Below the pieces are notes generated by a model. The model ran no database searches and was not told the DNA's origin. It saw only the letters and a program-made list of their open reading frames with translations. Of a DNA stretch of 64,000 nt, positions 9,396-18,828 are shown piece by piece. Position 1 is the first letter of the stretch. Each line of letters opens with the position of its first letter. The position numbers and the translations under genes are program-made. This DNA comes from Chloroflexota bacterium (GTDB taxonomy: Bacteria > Chloroflexota > Anaerolineae > Anaerolineales > UBA11579). Location of the stretch: positions 101,499 to 165,498 of the forward strand of contig JABJGH010000022.1 in NCBI GenBank assembly GCA_018662365.1, given 5' to 3'.

Positions 9396-11039
9396 CTAAA
9401 TTTTCCTCGCCCATTCTTCCAACTCTGCGATGTCCTTTTCCATTATTTGGAATGAAATCACTTTTCTTCCCAAAGATAATAATGCTTTAGCATCGCCAAT
9501 TGCCTGAGATAATTTAAGCTGGTTAAATGTCAAAGTGAATTCTTCATCTTCAAAATTATCTGGAATTTTTATATCGGTTTTTGGCATTGTGATTATTTGA
9601 ATATATAAACCTTTGCCTGCATCCCCTTTATGCAATTGACCTGTTGAATGTAAATATCTTGGACCATAACCTAGTGTGGTACCAACATTATATTTATTTG
9701 AAAGGGCGTACCTGAAATTCTCTAATATTTTTGTTGTATTAAATCTTGAAGGGATATAAGCCTGAATAGATATATAATCATTTTTTTGAATTTTGGACAA
9801 AAAATTTGTTAACTCATCAACTTGGTAGAGGGCTGAGGTACTTGTTGGTAAAAAGCCATTTTCCTTGAAGTCAGAAACGATTTGACGGGCTATTATTTTG
9901 GCTTTTTCTACATCTGGTTGATCAAAGGGTTGCACATTAATCAGATGTCCAGCCACTGCCGTAGCAAATTCCCAAAGATAAAATTGTGCACCAAGTTCAT
10001 AGTGATCTTCTATTTCTATGTTCAGGGTTGGGATAGTTGAGGCGGGAAACGCTTCGTTTATTGGTTTATCTCCAATATTGCCCTCGTGTAGAATTATTGC
10101 TATATGATCTGAGGGGAGTGAACTAACCTGGTTACTAGATGTTTCTACGATTGGCAATATCCCAGAACCTGACTTGCCCGTGCTTTCAGCGATCAATTGT
10201 TCGCCCCAATTTCCAAATGACCTTAATTTCGGAGAAAAATCTAAAATTAGTTTGTCTTTGCCACTGTTATGCGATTCCCCTAAAAAAGATGCTAGCACCA
10301 ATCCGGGGTTGGATTGGTCCGAATTTTCTAATAATACCTTTTTCATTTCCTGCGCTGAGGCTAGTAGTTTGTGAATATCAACGCCAATAAGCGCTGCGGG
10401 TACTAAGCCAAAAAAGGATAAAGCAGAATACCTTCCACCGATATTTGGATTGTTGATAAATATTTTTCGAAAATTATATTTTTGAGCAGTTTTTTCTAAA
10501 TGACTTCCAGGATCTGTGATTGCAATAAAATGCTCACCAGGATCTTTTGTTTCGGAATTATTTTTAATAACTGAATAAAAGTATTTCAATAGAGAAAGAG
10601 TTTCTACTGTGCTTCCTGATTTTGAAGCGGCAATGAATAAAGTTTCTTTTAAATTTAAGCTATTTTCTAATTTGCTAATTGATGTGGAATCTGTTGTATC
10701 TAAAATTGATAACTGCAAAAAACCTTTTTTCGAATTAAACGTTTTTATAAATACCTCTGGAGCGAGGCTTGAACCCCCCATGCCTAGAAGAACTACATGT
10801 TTGAATTTATTTTTAATTATGTCAGCAATAAAGGTGTTAATTGAATCTATTTCCGAGAGCATATCATCTGGTGTATCTAGCCATCCCAACCTATTAGAAA
10901 TTTCTTCTGGATTTGGGCTCCATACAGTATGATCTTTTTCAAATACGCGTTCAATTATTTTTTCTGACAGTAAAGAATCTATTGATGATTGAATTGAGGC
11001 GTCTAGTTTTTCATCATGAATTTTCGTGGCGATTTCCAT
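9396..11039 (-). CDS. pgi: Glucose-6-phosphate isomerase
   Basis: The 547-residue protein carries the SIS-type sugar isomerase fold: GMGGSSLAPE near residue 88, the SKSGST phosphate-binding loop near 137, GGRYSALS near 202, and later residues resembling the isomerase part of the fused transaldolase/phosphoglucose isomerase proteins found in some bacteria. No transaldolase portion is present here. It interconverts glucose 6-phosphate and fructose 6-phosphate. It lies between an unknown gene (3 bp upstream) and rpiA (3 bp downstream), so one transcript should carry all three. Confidence 0.9.
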   Translation of the reverse strand: MEIATKIHDEKLDASIQSSIDSLLSEKIIERVFEKDHTVWSPNPEEISNRLGWLDTPDDMLSEIDSINTFIADIIKNKFKHVVLLGMGGSSLAPEVFIKTFNSKKGFLQLSILDTTDSTSISKLENSLNLKETLFIAASKSGSTVETLSLLKYFYSVIKNNSETKDPGEHFIAITDPGSHLEKTAQKYNFRKIFINNPNIGGRYSALSFFGLVPAALIGVDIHKLLASAQEMKKVLLENSDQSNPGLVLASFLGESHNSGKDKLILDFSPKLRSFGNWGEQLIAESTGKSGSGILPIVETSSNQVSSLPSDHIAIILHEGNIGDKPINEAFPASTIPTLNIEIEDHYELGAQFYLWEFATAVAGHLINVQPFDQPDVEKAKIIARQIVSDFKENGFLPTSTSALYQVDELTNFLSKIQKNDYISIQAYIPSRFNTTKILENFRYALSNKYNVGTTLGYGPRYLHSTGQLHKGDAGKGLYIQIITMPKTDIKIPDNFEDEEFTLTFNQLKLSQAIGDAKALLSLGRKVISFQIMEKDIAELEEWARKI

Positions 11040-11042
11040 TAA

Positions 11043-11750
11043 TTAGTGATCCTGTAAATTTGAAATCTCATAAATATATGACCTTCCAGACTTTCCTGTA
11101 TTTTTTATAAGGTTCATTTTCCTTAAAGCGTAGCACATTTTCTGGGCTTGTTTTTTTGAGATATCGTTATTAAGTGCAAGATCGCTGGAAGTAAATTTTT
11201 TTGGGATTCCTTTTGCAATTAAATTTTGATAATCATCTATTGTGGTAAAAAAAATACTATTGGTTACTCGTATAATTTTCTGGTCCACTTTGCTCCATTT
11301 TTTTCTTCGCCAACTTCCCTTGCCATCATTTTTCCAGAATTCATTTACATCCAAAATAAGAACATGCAGTTGAATTTCAGGTTTGATAATTACTTCCGGA
11401 ATGAAAATTAATTGACTAAAAATATCCTCAATCTTTCCACGCTTCGGGGATTTCCTTTTTGAGATCTCAACTCCCGTCTCATCCAACCTGATAATCCATT
11501 TGTTTTCAATTATTGGGTAAATCAATTCAATTTGATTTGATTTACTTAGAGAATTGAGCTTATTTTTTATTGACCCGAAATTTCCGGTTTGAATTTCAAT
11601 AAGTTTTGAATCACGAATGATATCTATTACATAGCCTTCATAAGGAACTTCAAATAAATCGCCCTCTTGGGCATACCAATCTTTTATTCCGGAATGCAAA
11701 GATTTTTCTTTCAGCACCCCAATCTGCGGGGAAATTGTTGTATCACTCAT
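11043..11750 (-). CDS. Conserved protein of unknown function, nuclease-like N-terminus and winged-helix-like C-terminus
   Basis: I do not recognise a named family. The N-terminal 60 residues have a pattern VIDI...LIEIQTGNF (Asp43, Glu52, Gln54) that resembles the D-(E)xK core of PD-(D/E)XK nucleases with the Lys replaced by Gln. A basic segment follows (about 95-105). The C-terminal 65 residues (about 170-232) look like a winged helix: helix, turn, helix, then a short strand pair. A DNA-related role is therefore possible, and its neighbour upstream is dinB, but pgi and rpiA lie downstream in the same run. Function unknown. Confidence 0.6.
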   Translation of the reverse strand: MSDTTISPQIGVLKEKSLHSGIKDWYAQEGDLFEVPYEGYVIDIIRDSKLIEIQTGNFGSIKNKLNSLSKSNQIELIYPIIENKWIIRLDETGVEISKRKSPKRGKIEDIFSQLIFIPEVIIKPEIQLHVLILDVNEFWKNDGKGSWRRKKWSKVDQKIIRVTNSIFFTTIDDYQNLIAKGIPKKFTSSDLALNNDISKKQAQKMCYALRKMNLIKNTGKSGRSYIYEISNLQDH

Positions 11751-11791
11751 TTTATTATTATATTTTTCTCTGGCACGAAGCGTGAATAGAA

Positions 11792-12991
11792 TTATCGATT
11801 TTTAGACCCTTTGAAAATTTTTTCCTTACCCAATTTCCTGTTGATATCTGTGATTGCTTTTTGTATTTTTGCTTGCCTAAGGTTATTGGGAGAATCCCAT
11901 AGGCTCAATTGTTTCGTTGGTTGGTCAAAATTTGAAATCCCCACCCCGATCAAACGTATCGGTCTTTTTTTATTCCAATTTTCCGCCAATAATGATTTTG
12001 CGTTTGAATAAATTATCTTAGGATCATTGGTAGGAAATTCAATTGTTTTTTGTCGAGTAATCGTTGAAAAATCGGTCCAACGAAGTTTTATTTTTATCGT
12101 AGCGCCTTTTTTTTCTGAAGATTTCAAAGATTTCCCAATTTTATCGGATTGTTTTTTTATAATCGATAATATTTTTTTTTCATCTGAAATATCTTCAAAA
12201 AATGTGCTTTCTTGACTTACAGACTTTGATCTCCTTTTTGTATTGATTTTTCTGTTATCAATTCCTTGTGATTTTAATGAGATGGAGTACCCGCTTTGAC
12301 CAAATCTGTTCACTAGATCAGTTAAGGGCCAATCCGAAATGTCCCCAATCGTATAAATACCCAATTCCTCCAGCCTTGCGGCAGTTTTCGGCCCAACCCC
12401 CATAAGCATATCTACTGGCAGGGGATGAAGAAATTCCCTTTCAGCACCTTCTTCCACGATTTTGATGCTCATAGGGTAAGAGTTGGTTTTTGTAGATGCT
12501 TTTCCAAAGTCATTGGCAATTTTTGCAACTAATTTATTAGAAGCTACGCCAATCGAGCAGGGGAGCCCAGTTTTATTTAATATTTCGGATTGAAGGTCTT
12601 TTGCTTTTTTCAATATCGAATCGGAAGAGTTCTTGTTGACCTCAATGTAGGCTTCATCTATTGACATTTGCTCCACATGATCTGAAAAACCGTTAAGTAT
12701 TTCCATTACTTGCTTGGAGCGTTTTCCGTATTCATTTCTAGTTGAAGAAACAACAATCAATCCCGGGCAGAGTTGAGTAGCCCTTGCCATCGGCATAGCA
12801 GACCTTACCCCAAATCGTCGAGCCGCATATGACGCTGAAGTAACGACACCTCGGTTAGATTTTCCTCCAACGACAAATGGTTTACCTTCAAGCTCAGGCT
12901 TAATTAATACTTCGACTGCGCAGAAAAAAGCATCTAAATCCAAATGAAAAATGGATTTTAGTGCTTGATTATTTTCTGTGACTATATTCAA
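11792..12991 (-). CDS. dinB: DNA polymerase IV (Y-family translesion polymerase)
   Basis: The N-terminal LDLDAFFCAVE holds the first metal Asp and the steric-gate Phe. SIDEAYIEV carries the catalytic Asp-Glu pair, and YAARRFGVRSAM is the fingers motif. A little-finger domain follows (about 250-370). The protein should copy damaged or stalled templates. The start is uncertain: the longest frame begins with a TTG at 13042 inside xdhC; I prefer the TTG at 12991, which follows GGGAG at a normal distance and overlaps the end of xdhC by 23 bases. The C-terminus contains QLSLWD, which resembles a beta-clamp binding peptide. Confidence 0.9.
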   Translation of the reverse strand: MNIVTENNQALKSIFHLDLDAFFCAVEVLIKPELEGKPFVVGGKSNRGVVTSASYAARRFGVRSAMPMARATQLCPGLIVVSSTRNEYGKRSKQVMEILNGFSDHVEQMSIDEAYIEVNKNSSDSILKKAKDLQSEILNKTGLPCSIGVASNKLVAKIANDFGKASTKTNSYPMSIKIVEEGAEREFLHPLPVDMLMGVGPKTAARLEELGIYTIGDISDWPLTDLVNRFGQSGYSISLKSQGIDNRKINTKRRSKSVSQESTFFEDISDEKKILSIIKKQSDKIGKSLKSSEKKGATIKIKLRWTDFSTITRQKTIEFPTNDPKIIYSNAKSLLAENWNKKRPIRLIGVGISNFDQPTKQLSLWDSPNNLRQAKIQKAITDINRKLGKEKIFKGSKNR

Positions 12992-13913
12992 CAATCTCTC
13001 CCAAAATCGAAACGGCAATTTCTTCCGGTGTATTTGCGCCAATTTTTAATCCGGCCGGCCCCTTTATTCTTTCAATTTGGGAAGGCCTTATGCCTTTTAT
13101 TTGCAATCTTTCAATCCTTTCTTTGTGAGTTTTTTTACTCCCTAAGGCACCGATATAAAAACAGTTGCTGTCTAGAGCGGACAATAATGCAGGATCGTCA
13201 ATTTTTGGATCATGAGAAAGGGTTACGATTGCTGTGGTCTTTGAAATTCCAATATCTTTGAGGACCTCATCAGGCCAGGCATTGATAATTTTCACGTCCT
13301 GGAAACGAGTTTTAGCTGAAAATGCTTTCCTTGGGTCGATTACAATAACATCGAGGCCTATAGATAATGCCAACGAGGATAGGTGCTGGGCTATTTGGGC
13401 TCCACCTATTAGAATAATCTTTAAGGGTGGAGAAATAGAATTTTTGAATATTAGACGGTTGTTAGCATGCTTTGACAGGCCAATCTTCTCGGGAGGGGAA
13501 GGCAATATATTTATTTTTCCTTGCGAAGATTTTTCATCTATAACTGAGGAATAGGATATTTCAGTTTTAGTCAGCAATGAATCGATTACCAGGTAAAAAG
13601 CATCAGTAAAATATTGAGAATAAATTTTTATATTTCCGCCGCAAGCTAGGCCGAAATCCCATGCATCGTGATTAGAAACCCCATATTCAAGCAGTTTGCT
13701 TGATTTCTCCGAAATAACTTTCTGAGATTCGCTAATAACTGCAGATTCTACGCATCCACCACTAACTGATCCGGCAAATTCTCCTAGATCGTTAATCGCC
13801 ATCATCGCCCCCACTTTTCTTGGAGCGGACCCCCAGGTTTCAACTACAGTTGCAATCGCAAATGGTACTTCCTTCTCGCGCCATTTCTGAATCGTTTCCA
13901 ATATATCGTACAT
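12969..13913 (-). CDS. xdhC: XdhC-family molybdenum hydroxylase maturation factor
   Basis: XdhC proteins bind molybdenum cofactor, guard its sulfuration and insert it into xanthine-dehydrogenase-type enzymes. The 314-residue protein has the N-terminal XdhC domain with SGGCVESAV (about residue 50) and the C-terminal Rossmann-type domain with a glycine motif near residue 165 and the GALGSKKTH segment near 255. The likely client is the molybdenum hydroxylase at 55858-59551, some 42 kb away. Here it sits one base after a cytochrome b5-like gene and overlaps dinB, so its operon does not hint at the client. Confidence 0.9.
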   Translation of the reverse strand: MYDILETIQKWREKEVPFAIATVVETWGSAPRKVGAMMAINDLGEFAGSVSGGCVESAVISESQKVISEKSSKLLEYGVSNHDAWDFGLACGGNIKIYSQYFTDAFYLVIDSLLTKTEISYSSVIDEKSSQGKINILPSPPEKIGLSKHANNRLIFKNSISPPLKIILIGGAQIAQHLSSLALSIGLDVIVIDPRKAFSAKTRFQDVKIINAWPDEVLKDIGISKTTAIVTLSHDPKIDDPALLSALDSNCFYIGALGSKKTHKERIERLQIKGIRPSQIERIKGPAGLKIGANTPEEIAVSILGEIVEYSHRK

Positions 13914-13914
13914 G

Positions 13915-14157
13915 CTATTTATCCTCTAAAATACCTATGACCTTGACACAGGGATGTTTGAATACTTCTTTATTATGGGGAGCGTTAGCGAGTTCATCGC
14001 TTAGGTCTTGACCGCCAAAATGCAAGCATTCATGTAAGCCAGTTCGCCACTTTGGACAATCAGTAACATCGTAAACAATCCCATCATTGGCAATATATAT
14101 TTTTTGTTCGAAATCGCCATCAAAGCCCTGTAATGTTGATAGATTAAATTTTTTCAT
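13915..14157 (-). CDS. Small cytochrome b5-like heme-binding domain protein
   Basis: Eighty residues that follow the cytochrome b5-like heme/steroid-binding pattern: an N-terminal YIANDGIVYDVTDCPKW strand-turn segment and GLHECLHFGGQDL followed by APHNK, which supply candidate axial His residues. There is no signal peptide or anchor, so it should be a soluble electron carrier or ligand-binding protein. It is one base upstream of xdhC in the same direction, so translational coupling is likely. Whether it delivers electrons to a molybdenum enzyme is speculation. Confidence 0.75.
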   Translation of the reverse strand: MKKFNLSTLQGFDGDFEQKIYIANDGIVYDVTDCPKWRTGLHECLHFGGQDLSDELANAPHNKEVFKHPCVKVIGILEDK

Positions 14158-14177
14158 AAGGTTTAATCGAAATAATA

Positions 14178-14858
14178 TTAATCCGAGGCACTAGCCATAA
14201 TCTCGTTTACCCTCGGATATTCCCTATAATGGCCTCTGTTTGCTTCAGGCAAAATAGCAGCTATTTGGCACATGATCTCATCAGTTGATTTTTTTAAGAA
14301 TTCTTCTTTATTCTTTTTTGGATATAATCCTAATTGATAGGGTTTTCCAATTGTTACAGTAATATCAATCTTTTTCCATGGAAATTTTTCCTTAAAATTC
14401 GAATCTTCAGTGCCCACAGTAGAGACGGGGAGGATCCAGGCGTTTGATTTGGCTGCAATGTATGCTGCACCTGACTTTCCTTCAATCAACTCACCTTCGG
14501 GGCTTCTGGTCCCTTCAGGAGCAATAATAAATAGTCCATTGTTCTTAATCCTTCCTAGAACCTCTTTCATAGCCCGAATATCCGGGTTGAACCGATCCAA
14601 AAAAATAAAATCCATATGCTTTACCCCAAACCGATAAATGGGGTAGCCTTGATATTTTTTTGCGACTACTACAATTAAATTAGGGTGTTTTATGAACTCT
14701 TTGATAGAAAGGATCATCAACCCATCTAGGTTTCCAACATGGTTTGCAGTTAACACCACCGGTTTGTCATAGGGAATATTTTCAGCGCCGATCACTCTTT
14801 TTCTAGTAAATAATGCAAATCCAAGTTTTACAACTTGGATCAAGAAAAAACGAATCAT
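14178..14858 (-). CDS. plsC: 1-acyl-sn-glycerol-3-phosphate acyltransferase (PlsC family)
   Basis: PlsC adds the second acyl chain to lysophosphatidic acid in phospholipid synthesis. The 226-residue protein has acyltransferase motif I NHVGNLD (HxxxxD, about residue 40), the FLDR block near 90, and motif III EGTRSPEGE near 115, in the correct order. An N-terminal hydrophobic segment fits the usual membrane association. It ends 20 bp before the cytochrome b5-like gene and starts 3 bp after the TerC gene, so it belongs to a minus-strand run of small membrane and redox genes. Confidence 0.9.
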   Translation of the reverse strand: MIRFFLIQVVKLGFALFTRKRVIGAENIPYDKPVVLTANHVGNLDGLMILSIKEFIKHPNLIVVVAKKYQGYPIYRFGVKHMDFIFLDRFNPDIRAMKEVLGRIKNNGLFIIAPEGTRSPEGELIEGKSGAAYIAAKSNAWILPVSTVGTEDSNFKEKFPWKKIDITVTIGKPYQLGLYPKKNKEEFLKKSTDEIMCQIAAILPEANRGHYREYPRVNEIMASASD

Positions 14859-14861
14859 GAA

Positions 14862-15623
14862 TTACCCCTTATCTTGTTCAGGGGTGGGGGAGTAGGGAGT
14901 GCGAAGATCAACAGGTTTTGTTTTTTTATTTCTTGCCCGAATGTTTAGGTACTCAACAAAAACAGAGAATCCCATAGAGAAGTATATGTACCCCTTGGGT
15001 ATATGGAGTTCTATTCCCTCAGCAATTAAAGAAAGTCCAATCATCAACAAGAAACTCAAAGCAAGAATTTTTATAGAAGGATGATCAGAAACAAAATCAG
15101 ATAGTGAATTTATGGAGAGCATCATGATAATAACGGAGACAACCACCGCAACAATCATTACCCAAACTTCATTCGCCATCCCAACCGCAGTAATAACTGA
15201 GTCTAAAGAGAAAACAATATCTAATAGCAAAATCTGGGTAATCACACTAATAAATGTACTCTGGACTTTTGCGGAGGATTTGCCGCTTTCCCCTTCAAGA
15301 TTATGATGTATTTCATTGGTGCTTTTTGCTAATAAGAATAAGCCACCCAGAATTAATATGATATCCCGTCCAGAGATTTCAAAATCAAATAAAACAAATA
15401 GGGTATCTGTAAGAGAGACTAACCAGGATAAAGACAACAATAACAGGATCCTTGTTCCCATAGCTAAACCCAGGCCATATTGCCGTGCCTTAATTCTTTG
15501 CTTTTCAGGTAATTTGTCTGCAAGTATTGTTATAAAAACGATATTGTCGATCCCTAAAACGATCTCCAATGCTACCAGCGTCAATAAAGACAACCATATT
15601 TGCGGGTCTGTAATCCAATCCAT
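14862..15623 (-). CDS. TerC-family integral membrane protein
   Basis: A 253-residue membrane protein with about seven hydrophobic segments and the TerC signatures LEIVLGIDNIVFI near residue 20 and DIVFSLDSVITAVG near residue 135, each holding acidic residues that can bind metal within the membrane. TerC/Alx-type proteins export or handle divalent metals such as manganese and are linked to tellurite resistance or metalation of secreted enzymes. No riboswitch is seen in the 48 bases upstream. Metal specificity cannot be told from the sequence. Confidence 0.9.
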   Translation of the reverse strand: MDWITDPQIWLSLLTLVALEIVLGIDNIVFITILADKLPEKQRIKARQYGLGLAMGTRILLLLSLSWLVSLTDTLFVLFDFEISGRDIILILGGLFLLAKSTNEIHHNLEGESGKSSAKVQSTFISVITQILLLDIVFSLDSVITAVGMANEVWVMIVAVVVSVIIMMLSINSLSDFVSDHPSIKILALSFLLMIGLSLIAEGIELHIPKGYIYFSMGFSVFVEYLNIRARNKKTKPVDLRTPYSPTPEQDKG

Positions 15624-15671
15624 TCTGTGAAGCCTCCAAAAATAAAGTGTATGTAACGCTATAAGAATATT

Positions 15672-16439
15672 TTAATTGAATAATTCAAATATTCCCAAAA
15701 GTTTTAGTGAAGAGATAGTCACAATTAGGATTAACAGCCTTCTAATCCAAATGGTTCCTTTCTCAACTGCGATCTTTGTGCCAACCCAAGCGCCTAGCAT
15801 GTTCCCAATTGCCAGGATAAAGCCTGCTTTAAAATTTACCTGTCCCTGAACAATAAATATCCAGAACGTGAGTGACGTAGACATTAAAACAATACCAACC
15901 TTAACGGCATTAGCGTGGATCAAATTATAACCTGCACCAAGAACTAAACCAGATAATAGAAATATTCCAACTCCAGCTTGAATAAACCCTCCATATATAC
16001 CGATCAAGAAAAATAGAAGATATTGGGATATGGTCGGTTTATTTTCCAATAGAGTAATTTCCCCAATAAGCCATTTTTTAGGGCGCAATAAAATGATAAA
16101 CAACATAAATACCATGATGTAGCCAAATGCTGACCGAAATAAATCCGGAGAAATGATTGTGGCTAAATAGGATCCAATGGCCCATCCAATAATTGAGGGT
16201 ATTCCAAATTGTCGAAGTCCATTCCGATCAAGCATTTTCTTCTCAGAGAATCCCCGAATTCCAACAATGTTTTGAAGCAATATTGCAATTCGGTTAGTGC
16301 CATTAGCTACTTGGAGAGGAAGGCCAAGCAGCTCTAAGATTGGCAGGGTAATTAGAGAGCCGCTGCCGGCAAGGGTATTGATAATCCCAGCAATAAAACC
16401 TGCAACAACAATTAGAAAGTAGATAGGGTCAAACGGCAT
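15672..16439 (-). CDS. TauE/SafE-family sulfite exporter-like membrane protein
   Basis: A 255-residue protein of about eight hydrophobic segments in two related halves. The first half has GIINTLAGSGSLITLP and the second GGFIQAGVGIFLL, the paired glycine-rich motifs of the TauE/SafE family. Members export sulfoacetate, sulfite or other organosulfur anions. It ends 48 bp before the TerC gene and could be the first gene of that minus-strand operon. The substrate is not predictable here. Confidence 0.9.
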   Translation of the reverse strand: MPFDPIYFLIVVAGFIAGIINTLAGSGSLITLPILELLGLPLQVANGTNRIAILLQNIVGIRGFSEKKMLDRNGLRQFGIPSIIGWAIGSYLATIISPDLFRSAFGYIMVFMLFIILLRPKKWLIGEITLLENKPTISQYLLFFLIGIYGGFIQAGVGIFLLSGLVLGAGYNLIHANAVKVGIVLMSTSLTFWIFIVQGQVNFKAGFILAIGNMLGAWVGTKIAVEKGTIWIRRLLILIVTISSLKLLGIFELFN

Positions 16440-16569
16440 ATGGGTACTCCAAAGGAATGCTATCAGAAAAATTAGATTGCTTATCAGCAGTGTTGATTGA
16501 ATTACAAACTAGTTTATTGCGCATAGCCATATTAATAAATATAATAAAAATTTTACTACACAAATCAAA

Positions 16570-17544
16570 CTACTCTTCAAAAATTTTGTGGTAACCCTTA
16601 TCTAACTCATCATCGTTCAAATGCGCATATCTTTGAGTAACTTGTATGTTTTTATGTCGGGCAAGTTCTTGGGCTAATTTTAAATTACCTCCGGATCCAA
16701 TTAATACATTCGTTACAAAATAGTGCCTAAACGAATGGGGGGTGATTGTACCGGCATGATTTTCCCCAAGGATTTCTTTTACCCGGCGGTTTATGATATT
16801 TCTCCCAGTAGATGGAGAGATACTCAATATTTTCTCCCCAGCGCCTTTATCGTGTCTTGAAAAGATGGGTAAGGTGGGTAAAGGCTTTCCTGATTTTCCG
16901 TCATTGCTAGACCGTAGAGATAAATAAGATTTTATGGAGCGAAATGATCTAGAAGAAAATCTTACGATAGCCTGTGAATCTCCTTTACCAATAATGAGCG
17001 CTTTAAATTCATTCCAGTCTAAATCTCCTCGTCTGAGGTTGCACATTTCATGAACTCTCATCCCAGTATCAGCTAAGGTTATGATAAATGCAGCGTCTCT
17101 GAAATTTATTAACTGATCTTTTTCACTCTCATACGATAAATTAACAAAATCAGAGGCATATTCAATAACTTTTTCGATATTTTCTTTTGGAAATTGGGGA
17201 AGTCTTTGTCCTAAACGGCGGGAACGAGACTTAATTAGCATCTGAAGCCTTTGCAAATTGATTGAAGCCAATTCCTCTGCCAAAAGATATTGATAAAACC
17301 CTTTCACTGCAATAAGGTAAAGTTGCTCTGTAGCAGCTGAAAATTGCTTGAGATAGGTCGCCATTTTACCTATTAGGTCCTCATTGATACTTTTTATTTC
17401 AAATTTATCCGGATCAATGCCCTGGCCTTCCATTACAGAGGAGAATACCTTTATAGCTTTAGAATAGGCAATATATGTATTTTCGCTTCGAGAAAGCGAA
17501 ATCATTTCGAGATATCTGTCAAAGGCATTTCTAATGGTGATCAT
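16570..17544 (-). CDS. Tyrosine recombinase (XerC/XerD-like)
   Basis: A 324-residue phage-integrase-family protein. The N-terminal SAM-like core-binding domain spans about 1-110. The catalytic domain shows Arg in TGMRVHEMC, the HxxR box TPHSFRHYF, and the His/Tyr pair in ARHKNIQVTQRYAH, so the active site is complete. Length and architecture fit host XerC/XerD chromosome-dimer resolvases or a simple integron/phage integrase. No tRNA or attachment site lies beside it, which favours a housekeeping or solitary recombinase. Confidence 0.85.
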   Translation of the reverse strand: MITIRNAFDRYLEMISLSRSENTYIAYSKAIKVFSSVMEGQGIDPDKFEIKSINEDLIGKMATYLKQFSAATEQLYLIAVKGFYQYLLAEELASINLQRLQMLIKSRSRRLGQRLPQFPKENIEKVIEYASDFVNLSYESEKDQLINFRDAAFIITLADTGMRVHEMCNLRRGDLDWNEFKALIIGKGDSQAIVRFSSRSFRSIKSYLSLRSSNDGKSGKPLPTLPIFSRHDKGAGEKILSISPSTGRNIINRRVKEILGENHAGTITPHSFRHYFVTNVLIGSGGNLKLAQELARHKNIQVTQRYAHLNDDELDKGYHKIFEE

Positions 17545-17836
17545 GAAATATATTCTATATGTTATTTACTAAAATGTAGGATTTCTAAAGTAGCAATTTA
17601 TGATCTAAACGACTTGAATAGGGGGGGCAGAACATATGTTTCGTTATTGTAACATCAAATAAATTAACAATATTGGTATCAGAAAATTTAAATGACGGCA
17701 TTTAGTAATACGAAAAATGAAACTCAAAGTTTACGATCAGGAAGGGGTAAAGAGACAAAGTATATGCTTGCGGTAATAATACTTATCGATACCTTGAGTT
17801 TTGTATGAAGTAATATCCTCCCCTGCATATACTTAT
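17545..17836. other. Intergenic region, no gene seen
   Basis: About 290 bases of AT-rich sequence between the recombinase start and the lipoprotein end. It contains a run of seven guanines near 17620 but no convincing reading frame, hairpin terminator or repeat. The recombinase promoter should lie in its left part. Confidence 0.6.
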
Positions 17837-18715
17837 CTATGGTTGTGGTGTTTCGGTCGGTTGGTGAAGTGGCCATACAAAGTTGAACCAATCTGTATAT
17901 CCATGCTTTTCTGCTCCCAACACTCTTACGTAAGATTGTGTTTCACAGCCTGGCTCGTCAATTACAGAAGAATATTCGTACCAGGCCCCTTTCAAGATTT
18001 CGACAATTTCTCCTCCCTGACACACCCACGCTTCAATTACGTATGGTGCTTGGTTTGTAAGATCAAAATCGTCTCTTGCGATCATTTGCAGTACATTCCA
18101 AGAAAGATTGACCACATTTTCGTTTCTAATTGCCGTAACCCCACTCATTTGATAAAATCCTGGCATGTAGGTTCTTGGGAGCACAGAATGGATTTTTACA
18201 GGGGCTATTGACATAACCTCGCCATTTATATCCATATAATCGGATTTGACCCAACATGCATTTGTGCCCCCGATAGCTCGGATCAATAGCCAGGTCCCAC
18301 TCCTGTTTCGTCCAAATATTTCTAAGTAGTCGCCTTCAAAAACTCCGTACTTAAATAAGTACATCGCACCAGGACCATAATTACAGGATAAAGCGCCGAC
18401 ATTCACCGCCCCATTTAATATAGCATAAGTAGGAGTGATAGTAGGCTGAGGAGTTGAGGTGGGTGATTTGATACTAGTAGGTATCGGGGTACTTGTTTGA
18501 GAATCCAATTGAGTAGAAGTTGCAGCCTGAGTAGGGTTTTGGACTAATGTCGGATTATATACCACTGTAGATGATGAAGTTTTCTCTATCACAGGGCCAA
18601 CATAATTATTATCATCCATTGCAAGATCCAGCAAAGAAGTATCGAAATTACAACCGCTGATAATGATAATTATTAGAATAACTATTGAGGAAATTCTTTT
18701 CAGAAAATATTGCAT
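17837..18715 (-). CDS. SH3-domain lipoprotein with Thr/Pro-rich linker
   Basis: I start at the ATG at 18715; the longest frame adds 12 residues. A basic start, a long Ile-rich hydrophobic segment and IISGC form a lipoprotein signal. A Thr/Ser/Pro-rich linker (about 65-100) leads to a bacterial SH3-like domain (VGALSCNYGPG to NACWVKSDYM, about 115-170) and a C-terminal beta-rich domain of about 100 residues that resembles fibronectin type III. Such proteins sit on the cell surface in Anaerolineae and probably bind wall or polymer ligands. No partner is evident from the neighbours. Confidence 0.75.
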   Translation of the reverse strand: MQYFLKRISSIVILIIIIISGCNFDTSLLDLAMDDNNYVGPVIEKTSSSTVVYNPTLVQNPTQAATSTQLDSQTSTPIPTSIKSPTSTPQPTITPTYAILNGAVNVGALSCNYGPGAMYLFKYGVFEGDYLEIFGRNRSGTWLLIRAIGGTNACWVKSDYMDINGEVMSIAPVKIHSVLPRTYMPGFYQMSGVTAIRNENVVNLSWNVLQMIARDDFDLTNQAPYVIEAWVCQGGEIVEILKGAWYEYSSVIDEPGCETQSYVRVLGAEKHGYTDWFNFVWPLHQPTETPQP

Positions 18716-18828
18716 TTCGAGTTGATTAAACCACAAATTTTGAATAAACAATAAGAAAAATATAATTCTCCCATACCTTTACATCGACTTCCTTGTCTCG
18801 TAAGTTTCAAGATGTTATTATAATTTTT

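Noticed and set aside
14862..15671. Riboswitch before the TerC gene
   Set aside because: TerC genes often have manganese riboswitches, but only 48 bases separate it from the upstream gene and they show no fold.
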